From the NCBI GenBank assembly GCA_016763135.1, contig JAESUI010000323.1, positions 1-6,131 of the forward strand: a stretch of DNA of 6,131 bases, read 5' to 3'. Numbering within the stretch: the first letter of the stretch is position 1; the number at the start of each line of letters is the position of its first letter. A program made the position numbers and the translations under genes. A model generated the notes under the pieces. That model was not told where the DNA came from. It did no database searches and saw only the letters and a list, made by a program, of their open reading frames with translations. This stretch comes from Flavobacteriales bacterium. Lineage in GTDB: Bacteria; Bacteroidota; Bacteroidia; Flavobacteriales_E; Vicingaceae. Positions 1 to 6,095 of this stretch are shown piece after piece.

Positions 1-1
1 A

Positions 2-2131
2 TTAAGTTTAACTTTATTAACCTCTCCTGGAGAATGGGGAGCCGATGTTGTTGTGGGTTCTACCCAACGTTTTGGAGTTCCAATGGGATACGGTGGTCCG
101 CACGCGGCCTATTTCGCAACCAAAGAAACTTACAAAAGAGCAATTCCTGGAAGAATTATTGGAGTTTCTGTTGACGCACAAGGAAATAGAGCCCTGAGAA
201 TGGCTTTACAAACTCGTGAGCAACACATTAAGAGAGATCGAGCAACTTCAAATATTTGTACCGCCCAAGTTCTATTAGCAGTAATGGCAGGAATGTATGC
301 TGTTTACCATGGTGCTGAAGGGTTACAAAACATTGCAGGAAATGTAACAGCCTTAACTTCGAAGTTAGCGGGTTCATTAGATGTTTTGGGATACAAAAGA
401 ATAAATAATTCGTTCTTCGATACATTAACCTACCATGTTACTGAAGATGTAAAAGCAAGCATCAACAAATTGGCATTAGACAATGAAATTAACTTCAGTT
501 ATAACACTGATACTATTTCAATGAATATTGGGGAGACAGAAAATATAGCTGACATTGAAAAAATAATTTCAATTTTTGCTGAAGCGAATGGAAGTGCTGC
601 TTCAAATGCAACCTCAGTTGATGGGATTCCTTCTAACCTGAAGAGAACGTCACCCTTTATGGAACATGAAGTTTTTAACAGCTACCGTTCTGAATCAGAA
701 ATGATGCGTTACATTAAAAGATTGGAAAACAAAGATCTTTCTTTAACCCATTCTATGATTTCATTAGGTTCTTGTACTATGAAATTAAACGCTGCATCAG
801 AATTAATTCCATTAGGATGGGATGAATGGGCGAACATTCATCCTTATGCTCCAATTGATCAAGCTCAAGGCTATCAAGAAATGCTACATGGCTTAGAAGA
901 GGACTTATCAGAAATTACTGGTTTTGATGCTGTTTCACTACAACTAAACTCTGGTGCTCAAGGTGAATATGCTGGGTTATTAGTCATTAAAGCGTATCAT
1001 GAAAGCAGAGGTGACCATCACCGAAACATTGCATTAATCCCATCATCAGCACACGGAACAAACCCTGCCAGTGCGGTTATGGCTGGCATGAAAATAGTAG
1101 TTACAAAATGTGACGAACTTGGAAATATTGATGTAGCTGATTTAAAAGCCAAGGCTGAAGAGCATAAAGACAACCTTTCATGTACTATGATCACTTACCC
1201 TTCTACACATGGTGTATACGAAGAAAGTATTATGGAAATCACAGACATTATCCATGCAAATGGTGGGCAAGTTTACATGGATGGAGCAAACATGAATGCG
1301 CAAGTTGGATTAACCAATCCAGCAAATATTGGTGCAGATGTTTGCCACTTAAACTTACATAAAACATTTGCCATCCCACATGGTGGTGGCGGGCCAGGAG
1401 TTGGACCCATTGGTGTAGCTGAACAATTAACACCATTCTTACCTTCTAATCCTCACATAAAAACTGGTGGCGAGAATGCTATTAGTGCAATTTCTTCAGC
1501 CCCTTGGGGAAGTGCTTATGTTTGTTTGATTTCTTACGCTTACATTAAAATGTTAGGGACTGAAGGATTAAAAAACGCTACAATAACAGCAATTTTAAAT
1601 GCCAACTATTTAAAATCTAAACTAGAGGATAGTTACCCTATATTATATAGCAACAAAAATAAGAGAGTTGCTCACGAAATGATTTTAGAGTGTAGAGATT
1701 TTAAAGATGCATCTGGAGTAGCGGCAGGAGATATTGCCAAACGTTTAATGGATTATGGATTCCATGCACCAACAGTTTCATTCCCTGTTGCAGGGACACT
1801 AATGGTTGAACCTACCGAAAGTGAAAGCAAAGAAGAATTAGATCGTTTTATTGAAGTAATGGTTGCCATCAGACAAGAGGTACAGGACATTATTGATGGA
1901 AAATCTGACAAGGAAAATAACCCTATCCAAAATGCACCACATACATTAAAAGTTGCACTTGCTAACGATTGGAACTATCCTTATTCAAGAGAAACCGCAG
2001 TAACACCATTACCTTGGTTAAAAGAATCTAAATACTGGCCAACCGTTGGTAAAGCAGATGATGCTTACGGAGACAGAAACTTAGTATGTAGTTGTGCTGG
2101 AATTGAAGAATATATGGAAGAAGTAGTGTAA
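2..2131 (+). CDS. gcvP: Glycine dehydrogenase (decarboxylating), P-protein, 5'-truncated by window edge
   Basis: This is the PLP-dependent P-protein of the glycine cleavage system. It decarboxylates glycine and passes the aminomethyl group to the lipoyl arm of H-protein in the cytoplasm. The frame is open from base 2 with no start, and the first codons already match the family (GEWGADVVVGSTQRFG). The GTG at 53 is an internal valine, not a start. About 709 residues are visible, against roughly 950-960 for single-chain GcvP, so about 250 N-terminal residues lie to the left. Visible hallmarks are RFGVPMGYGGPHAAYF early on, SLGSCTMKLNAAS at 761-799, SSAHGTNPASA at 1043-1075, and the PLP-lysine motif HLNLHKTF with Lys encoded at 1361-1363, followed by the glycine-rich HGGGGPGVGP. 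Both homologous halves are on one chain, unlike the split GcvPA/GcvPB form. The C-terminus (NLVCSCAGIEEYMEE) is complete. No terminator is seen after the stop. Identity is near certain. Confidence 0.97.
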   Translation, partial: LSLTLLTSPGEWGADVVVGSTQRFGVPMGYGGPHAAYFATKETYKRAIPGRIIGVSVDAQGNRALRMALQTREQHIKRDRATSNICTAQVLLAVMAGMYAVYHGAEGLQNIAGNVTALTSKLAGSLDVLGYKRINNSFFDTLTYHVTEDVKASINKLALDNEINFSYNTDTISMNIGETENIADIEKIISIFAEANGSAASNATSVDGIPSNLKRTSPFMEHEVFNSYRSESEMMRYIKRLENKDLSLTHSMISLGSCTMKLNAASELIPLGWDEWANIHPYAPIDQAQGYQEMLHGLEEDLSEITGFDAVSLQLNSGAQGEYAGLLVIKAYHESRGDHHRNIALIPSSAHGTNPASAVMAGMKIVVTKCDELGNIDVADLKAKAEEHKDNLSCTMITYPSTHGVYEESIMEITDIIHANGGQVYMDGANMNAQVGLTNPANIGADVCHLNLHKTFAIPHGGGGPGVGPIGVAEQLTPFLPSNPHIKTGGENAISAISSAPWGSAYVCLISYAYIKMLGTEGLKNATITAILNANYLKSKLEDSYPILYSNKNKRVAHEMILECRDFKDASGVAAGDIAKRLMDYGFHAPTVSFPVAGTLMVEPTESESKEELDRFIEVMVAIRQEVQDIIDGKSDKENNPIQNAPHTLKVALANDWNYPYSRETAVTPLPWLKESKYWPTVGKADDAYGDRNLVCSCAGIEEYMEEVV

Positions 2132-2187
2132 TTTGTCGTTAAGCTACCATTTATCTACTTTTCAGAACCTTTAACAAATCCACCGTC

Positions 2188-2217
2188 TTGTAAATATGAA
2201 TAATATTAGTATTTTTG
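2188..2217 (+). promoter_or_regulatory. Bacteroidetes-type promoter for the first T9SS cargo gene
   Basis: TTG at 2188-2190 is followed, after a 19-bp spacer, by TATTTTTG at 2210-2217. This matches the Bacteroidetes primary sigma consensus (TTG at -33, 19-21 bp, TAnnTTTG at -7). Transcription should begin about 5-7 bases downstream, giving a leader of roughly 25 nt before the ATG at 2249. The fit is exact at the invariant positions, but no expression evidence is available here. Confidence 0.72.
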
Positions 2218-2248
2218 ATACACTAAATTATAAACTTAAAAAACAATT

Positions 2249-2827
2249 ATGAAAAAAATCTACTTATTATTAAGTGCTGCATTGATTACTACTGCTGGCT
2301 TTTCACAATACAAAGCTGGGAATGGTGCTGCTGCATACTCAACTCACAACCTTACTCCAAAGGTGACTAAAATAGCTAATGATAAAGCTACTGGAGATAG
2401 CTTATTTTATTTTGACAGTGATGGTTTTTATTTAACTGATGCTGCAGATATTACTGACTTCGTTTATACGAATGAAGATATTGATGGTCTTAATCCAAAC
2501 AATGCTGGTGCACCATTAGATTTTGCTTTTTATTACAATGATGATGCTGCTGAAACACCTTATACTACAGCCGGTGGAGATTTCTTTCCACATGATTTAA
2601 CTCCTGGTACTGATAGTGCATTCTTTATTGGAGCTACTTCATGGTTTAATCCTGGTGGAACTGCTAACAACTGGTTCAATATGGGTCCTGTTACTATTCC
2701 AAATAATACTACTGGTAATACATTTACTTGGTGGGATAAGCATAATCCTGCTTGGACAGATGGTTATGACGTATATATAGTAAACATGTCTGGACTTAAT
2801 GATCCACAGCAAATCCACAAGGTATAG
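2249..2827 (+). CDS. T9SS cargo protein with choice-of-anchor-J-like domain, N-terminal part of a frame-broken gene
   Basis: These 192 codons are the front half of a secreted protein whose back half continues in another frame (see 2920-3297). The ATG at 2249 starts a classic signal peptide: MKK, a hydrophobic core at residues 4-17, and likely cleavage GFS|Q after residue 19. No Shine-Dalgarno is present; the leader is A-rich, as is usual in this phylum. Residues about 50-185 resemble the first half of a choice-of-anchor-J / cleaved-adhesin-like beta-sandwich, with SWFNPGGTANNWFNMGP (131-147) and DGYDVYIVN (171-179). Such domains sit on many exported Bacteroidota proteins, and some related domains bind carbohydrate; the substrate here is unknown. 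After Asp185 the frame yields only seven more residues before TAG. That short product would have no sorting domain and would probably remain in the periplasm. Family-level assignment is fairly secure; precise function is unknown. Confidence 0.8.
   Translation: MKKIYLLLSAALITTAGFSQYKAGNGAAAYSTHNLTPKVTKIANDKATGDSLFYFDSDGFYLTDAADITDFVYTNEDIDGLNPNNAGAPLDFAFYYNDDAAETPYTTAGGDFFPHDLTPGTDSAFFIGATSWFNPGGTANNWFNMGPVTIPNNTTGNTFTWWDKHNPAWTDGYDVYIVNMSGLNDPQQIHKV
2803..2824 (+). other. Frame-break site (-1 relative shift, one base apparently missing)
   Basis: The upstream frame stops at TAG 2825-2827. The downstream frame is blocked by TAA-TGA at 2797-2802 and is open from 2803. The switch must therefore fall between them. 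One extra base restores continuity. Candidates are CC at 2804-2805 (giving NDPTANPQGIVDC), AAA at 2811-2813 (NDPQQNPQGIVDC) or CC at 2815-2816. Joined, 2249-3297 would encode 349 residues running from signal peptide to sorting domain. All candidates are short homopolymer runs, which fits a sequencing or assembly indel or a recent mutation. No classical X-XXY-YYZ slippery heptamer is present. Confidence 0.85.
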
Positions 2828-2919
2828 TTGATTGTATAGGTCAAGGATTATCTCCTGACTTTACTAGAGCAAGTGTTCTTGGAACTGGTTCTCAACCTGC
2901 TTCAGATACTAGCTGGACT

Positions 2920-3297
2920 ATGCAATCTATTAATGTTGATGCATTTGTTGGTCAAAGATTGTTTATCTTCTTTAACCACAACACACCAGATGGTGATGTA
3001 ATATATTTTGATGAGATGTATGTTACTGAAGGAAATCCTACAGGAATTGAAGAATTAACTTCTCTTTCTTTTAACGTATTTCCAAATCCAAGTACAGGAG
3101 AGTTTAATGTTAACTTATCTTCAGAAAATTCAGGAGATGTTAACTTAACTGTTAAAAATGTAGTTGGACAAACTGTTATTAATAAATCAATCGCAGTTTC
3201 TGGAAAAACTAGAGAGACAATTTCTTTAGCTAACTATAGTAAAGGAATTTATTTCTTAACTATTGACAACAAAACTGTAAAGTTAATTGTTGAATAA
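2920..3297 (+). CDS. C-terminal part of the same T9SS cargo gene, with type A sorting domain
   Basis: This is the back half of the gene that begins at 2249. The frame is open from 2803, and its first codons (GIVDCIGQGLSPDFTRAS from 2821) already read as protein, so the ATG at 2920 is only the first internal methionine and probably not a true start. The segment DTSWTMQSINVDAFVGQ through VIYFDEMYVTEG (about 2908-3033) matches the closing strands of a choice-of-anchor-J-type domain. From about 3067 to the stop lies a type A T9SS sorting domain: VFPNPSTGEFNVNL, then VKNVVGQ, and the ending GIYFLTIDNKTVKLIVE. This domain directs export across the outer membrane by the Por/Spr secretion system and is normally removed on the way. 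On its own the fragment has no signal peptide and could not be secreted. No further stops interrupt it, so the break is either recent or an artefact. Confidence 0.8.
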   Translation: MQSINVDAFVGQRLFIFFNHNTPDGDVIYFDEMYVTEGNPTGIEELTSLSFNVFPNPSTGEFNVNLSSENSGDVNLTVKNVVGQTVINKSIAVSGKTRETISLANYSKGIYFLTIDNKTVKLIVE

Positions 3298-3314
3298 TAT
3301 AGCTTAACTTATTT

Positions 3315-3352
3315 AAAAAGTCCCTTTGGAAATTCCAAAGGGACTTTTTTTT
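3315..3352 (+). terminator. Strong intrinsic terminator after the first cargo gene
   Basis: A perfect 16-bp inverted repeat (AAAAAGTCCCTTTGGA at 3315-3330 pairing with 3334-3349) closes on a 3-base loop and runs into eight T residues (3345-3352). It begins 17 bases after the TAA at 3295-3297. The A run on the left arm means it could also act on minus-strand transcripts, but no minus-strand gene enters it. Confidence 0.93.
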
Positions 3353-3394
3353 GCCTTAATGAGTTATAACAATTTATCACGGATTAGTTTAAAT

Positions 3395-3407
3395 ATTAAC
3401 CGTTAAT
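3395..3407. promoter_or_regulatory. Small perfect palindrome, possible operator
   Basis: ATTAAC-C-GTTAAT is a 6+1+6 perfect inverted repeat about 43 bases upstream of the -7 element at 3450. It has the size and symmetry of a dimeric regulator site. In AT-rich intergenic DNA such a repeat can also arise by chance, and no regulator is known from this window. Confidence 0.25.
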
Positions 3408-3449
3408 CAAATCAACAATACAATAATCCAATTTCGCAGGTTTTTTTTG

Positions 3450-3457
3450 TACTTTCG
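3450..3457 (+). promoter_or_regulatory. Putative -7 element for the second cargo gene
   Basis: TACTTTCG matches the Bacteroidetes TAnnTTTG element with one change (C for the last T), a variant common in flavobacteria as far as I recall. It lies 28 bases before the ATG at 3485, close to the 32-base spacing seen for the first cargo gene. No clear TTG is found 19-21 bp upstream, so the -33 half is weak or absent. A T-run directly precedes it (3441-3448). Confidence 0.55.
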
Positions 3458-3484
3458 TAGAATAAACAAAAAAATAAAAAAATT

Positions 3485-4543
3485 ATGAAAAAAATTTACA
3501 TTTTAGCTGTTGCTGCAATTTTTTCAACAGCTGCTATTGCTCAAGTTTCTGAACAAGGAAATGCTGAGCTTGTAGGAACTAAGAATATTTCTACAGTTAA
3601 AAACTTAAACAACAAAGCTGCTACTGATACTTGCGGATGGGTTCCTAACGCATCTAAATGGCTTCCAGGAGAATTTGCTTTAGGTGGAACTGTTACTTTA
3701 TACGGTTATACTGGTGGTGGATCTGTATTTGGAACTAACATTAGTACAAATGAGCTAGATGTTTGTGGTCAAGGTTACTTAAACTTAGGTGCTGCAACTT
3801 TTGGTATTGAAGGTATTTTAGTAGGATTTTACAGAAAAGACGAAGTTACTGGTAATGGTACAGCTGATTTTGAATTATGGTCTTCAGCTGCAAATAAAGC
3901 TTACGGAAATTCATCAGGATCTATGGCGCAAGACGAAATAGGACCAGATGCATTATTAGCTTCTGTAACAGTGCCTATCGCATCTGTTGATACTAACTGG
4001 TTTAGCCTTACTTATGGCGCTTTTTCTAGTACAGTGTTAATTAGTGGAACTAACTTCGTTACTGCGGTTAATTCTATTAATATTAAAACAGCTACTGATA
4101 CTGTAGGTATTGCAAGTGATCAATTAGGAGAAGGTTTCAGAATGGCTTACCACCTTGCTGGTGTTAATGGCAACTGGTACATTACTAATGACTTATTTGG
4201 TAACTCTTTAGATAACAATGTTGCTATTTTTGCAGTTATTGATGATAACTTTGTTGGTGTTGAAGATCACGATTTTTACAACAACATGCAATTAAGTGCA
4301 TACCCTAACCCTGCAGTTAACGAAGCTACAATTGCTTATAACTTAAATGAGGATATGGATAATGTTACTTTGGTTGTTTATGACATGACTGGTAAAGAAG
4401 TTTACAACAAAGTATACGGAAACCAAGTAAAAGGTTCTTACAAAGTTTCTTTAGATATGTCTGATTACACTTCAGGAAATTATTTCTACTCTTTAATTGG
4501 TAATGGAAATAGATTTACTAAAAGAATGGTTGTAGTTAAGTAA
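3485..4543 (+). CDS. T9SS-secreted protein of unknown function, type A sorting domain
   Basis: This is an intact 352-residue exported protein. The signal peptide is MKKIYILAVAAIFSTAAIA with likely cleavage AIA|Q after residue 19. The start is fixed by this peptide and by the promoter element 28 bases upstream; there is no Shine-Dalgarno. Residues about 268-352 form a T9SS type A sorting domain: LSAYPNPAVNEATIAYNL, then VVYDMTGKEVY, and a closing GNYFYSLIGNGNRFTKRMVV. The body (about 45-260) is rich in Gly, Ser, Thr and Asn and appears to be beta-rich, with no catalytic motif I recognise. Its only cysteines are Cys50 and Cys94, which could form a disulfide. The product should cross the inner membrane by Sec and the outer membrane by T9SS, ending on the cell surface or in the medium. 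It has its own terminator and probably its own promoter, so it is likely monocistronic. Function is unassigned. Confidence 0.93.
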   Translation: MKKIYILAVAAIFSTAAIAQVSEQGNAELVGTKNISTVKNLNNKAATDTCGWVPNASKWLPGEFALGGTVTLYGYTGGGSVFGTNISTNELDVCGQGYLNLGAATFGIEGILVGFYRKDEVTGNGTADFELWSSAANKAYGNSSGSMAQDEIGPDALLASVTVPIASVDTNWFSLTYGAFSSTVLISGTNFVTAVNSINIKTATDTVGIASDQLGEGFRMAYHLAGVNGNWYITNDLFGNSLDNNVAIFAVIDDNFVGVEDHDFYNNMQLSAYPNPAVNEATIAYNLNEDMDNVTLVVYDMTGKEVYNKVYGNQVKGSYKVSLDMSDYTSGNYFYSLIGNGNRFTKRMVVVK

Positions 4544-4567
4544 TTAACTTAATCAAAATCATATACA

Positions 4568-4600
4568 AAAAAAGCCCTGTAATAATTACAGGGCTTTTTT
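4568..4600. terminator. Bidirectional intrinsic terminator between convergent genes
   Basis: A perfect 15-bp inverted repeat (4568-4582 pairing with 4586-4600; core GCCCTGTAA) closes on a 3-base loop. It has an A run at 4567-4573 on the left and a T run at 4595-4600 on the right. It therefore gives a hairpin plus U tract to transcripts from both sides. The plus-strand cargo gene ends 24 bases before it, and the minus-strand ATPase gene ends at 4606, five bases beyond it. Confidence 0.92.
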
Positions 4601-4605
4601 AATAA

Positions 4606-5355
4606 CTATATATTTCTAAATTTTTGCATAATTCTAGATGCATAAACAAACTCACACAATTCTTTATTATCAGTTTGAAGAATTTCATGTTTATTTCCTT
4701 CCCACCATTTTTTACCTTGATAGATAAACGAAATATTGTCTCCTGTTTCCATAACGGAGTTCATATCATGCGTTACGACAACAGTTGTAATATTATACTC
4801 TTGAGTAATTTCTTGAATTAAGTTATCAATTACAATCCCTGTTTGTGGATCTAATCCAGAATTCGGCTCATCACAAAATAGATACTTAGGATTTAAAGCA
4901 ATTGCTCTTGCAATACCTACCCTTTTCTGCATTCCTCCACTTAATTCTGCAGGATATAAATGATTAACATTTTCTAAGTTAACTCTTTGCAAACAAAAAT
5001 TAACTCTCTCTAAAATTTCTTCATGACTCTTTTTAGTATACATTTCTAATGGAAACTTAACGTTTTCCTCTACAGTTAAAGAGTCGAATAACGCAGAACC
5101 TTGAAATAGCATTCCTAATTCTTTTCGAATATCTTTTCTTGCATCAAAACTCATCTTAGTAAAATCTCTTTCATCATACTTAATAGTCCCACTATCAACC
5201 TCATGAAGTCCAACAATACATTTAGTTAAAACGGACTTCCCTGAGCCACTGGCTCCGATAATAAGATTTATCTGTCCTTTCTTAAAATCAATCGAAACAT
5301 CGTGCAATATCTGATTGCCTGAAAAAGATTTATTTACATTTTTAACTTCAATCAT
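4606..5355 (-). CDS. mlaF: MlaF-type ABC transporter ATP-binding protein (MCE/Mla lipid transport)
   Basis: This is the cytoplasmic ATPase of an MCE-type ABC transporter, the class that moves phospholipids or other lipids between the inner and outer membranes. All ABC motifs are intact in 249 residues: Walker A GASGSGKS (34-41), Q-loop Gln85 in the MlaF-like FQGSALFDSLTV (84-95), signature LSGGMQKR (138-145), Walker B ending CDEP with Asp162 and Glu163, the D-loop SGLDP, and switch His196 in VTHD. FQGSALFDSLTV followed by EENVKFPL separates this family from other ATPases. E. coli MlaF is slightly longer (about 269). The ATG overlaps the permease stop by four bases (ATGA, 5355-5352), implying one transcript and coupled translation. 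The gene ends five bases from the shared terminator, so no MlaD-like gene can follow in the operon. The subfamily is secure; exact orthology to E. coli mlaF and the lipid substrate are not shown. Confidence 0.93.
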   Translation of the reverse strand: MIEVKNVNKSFSGNQILHDVSIDFKKGQINLIIGASGSGKSVLTKCIVGLHEVDSGTIKYDERDFTKMSFDARKDIRKELGMLFQGSALFDSLTVEENVKFPLEMYTKKSHEEILERVNFCLQRVNLENVNHLYPAELSGGMQKRVGIARAIALNPKYLFCDEPNSGLDPQTGIVIDNLIQEITQEYNITTVVVTHDMNSVMETGDNISFIYQGKKWWEGNKHEILQTDNKELCEFVYASRIMQKFRNI

Positions 5356-6095
5356 AATAATAGTAATTGAGTTATAATGTAATTTATTATCAAGATAAGA
5401 ATACTGGTATAAACTACCGATTTAGTACTAGACTTACCTATTTCAAGAGCTCCACCACGAGTATAATACCCATGATAAGCAGGAATACTCGTAATAACAA
5501 AGGCAAAGAAAAGTGTTTTAATCATTGCATAAATAATCGAAAATACTTTAAAATCAAAACGTATACCAGTTATGTAATCTTCCATGGTCATACCATTGTT
5601 ATACATCGCAACAACAAACCCTCCAAATGCCCCCAAAAACATACTATAAATAACAATTATAGGAATAAAGAGTAACGCAGCTATTATTTTTGGGAAAATT
5701 AAATAAGAAGCTGAATTAACCCCCATTATCTCCAAAGCATCAATTTGTTCTGTAATTCTCATTGTACCAATCTCTGAAGCAATATTAGAACCAATTTTAC
5801 CAGCAAGAATTAAGCTCATAACAGTTGGAGCCATCTCTAAAATGAACGATTCTCTTGTCGCATAACCTATCAAATATGCTGGCAATAATGGATTAACCAT
5901 GTTAGATGCCGTTTGTAATGTTACAACAGCCCCCATAAATAAAGAAATAATAGCTATTAAGCCCAAAGAACCAACGCCAAGACTATTCATTTCATGAATA
6001 ATCTGCTTTCTAATTAACTTATAGTTATCTGGCTTTTTAAATACCTTCCCTAGTAAAAGAAAGTATTTTCCGATATGATGAAATATTGATAACAT
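5352..6095 (-). CDS. mlaE: MlaE/YrbE-type ABC transporter permease (MCE/Mla lipid transport)
   Basis: This 247-residue integral inner-membrane protein is the permease partner of the ATPase encoded next to it. The order of segments is typical of MlaE: an amphipathic N-terminal stretch (about 1-35), hydrophobic segments near 42-60, 85-105, 132-165, 185-205 and 226-247, and the family's conserved cytoplasmic segment GSNIASEIGTMRITEQIDAL (102-121) followed by EIMGVNSASYLIFPK. A second conserved stretch, GGALEIGKSSTKSVV (214-228), precedes the last helix. Length is close to the usual 250-260. It is first in the visible unit and its TGA overlaps the ATPase start. The ATG at 6093-6095 leaves the expected N-terminal interface helix and has no Shine-Dalgarno. 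It should dimerise and bind two ATPases plus an MCE ring not encoded here. The symbol reflects family membership, not proven orthology. Confidence 0.92.
   Translation of the reverse strand: MLSIFHHIGKYFLLLGKVFKKPDNYKLIRKQIIHEMNSLGVGSLGLIAIISLFMGAVVTLQTASNMVNPLLPAYLIGYATRESFILEMAPTVMSLILAGKIGSNIASEIGTMRITEQIDALEIMGVNSASYLIFPKIIAALLFIPIIVIYSMFLGAFGGFVVAMYNNGMTMEDYITGIRFDFKVFSIIYAMIKTLFFAFVITSIPAYHGYYTRGGALEIGKSSTKSVVYTSILILIINYIITQLLLL

Noticed and set aside
53..55. GTG as the start of gcvP
   Set aside because: The frame is open upstream to base 2 and those codons match GcvP sequence, so this GTG is an internal valine.
228..425. Minus-strand open frame inside gcvP
   Set aside because: It lies wholly within a well-supported gene, has no recognisable protein features, and is a by-product of the coding strand.
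1180..1436. Overlapping open frames on both strands inside gcvP (1180-1362 plus, 1248-1436 minus)
   Set aside because: Both fall across the conserved region just before and over the PLP-lysine motif, and are antisense or out-of-frame shadows with no independent support.
2131..2179. Inverted repeat ATTTGT / ACAAAT as a gcvP terminator
   Set aside because: The arms are only 6 bases, separated by 37 bases, with mismatched extension and no T run after the right arm.
2803..2827. Programmed -1 ribosomal frameshifting joining the two halves of the first cargo gene
   Set aside because: No X-XXY-YYZ heptamer occurs in the permitted window and I see no stable stem-loop just downstream. T9SS cargo proteins are not known to use this mechanism. 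An indel is simpler.
4624..4821. Plus-strand open frame opposite the ATPase
   Set aside because: It is antisense to the conserved C-terminal part of the ATPase, with no start signal or recognisable domain.
5367..5675. Plus-strand 102-codon open frame opposite the permease
   Set aside because: It is the antisense image of hydrophobic permease codons, rich in Asn, Tyr, Thr and Lys, with no family resemblance.
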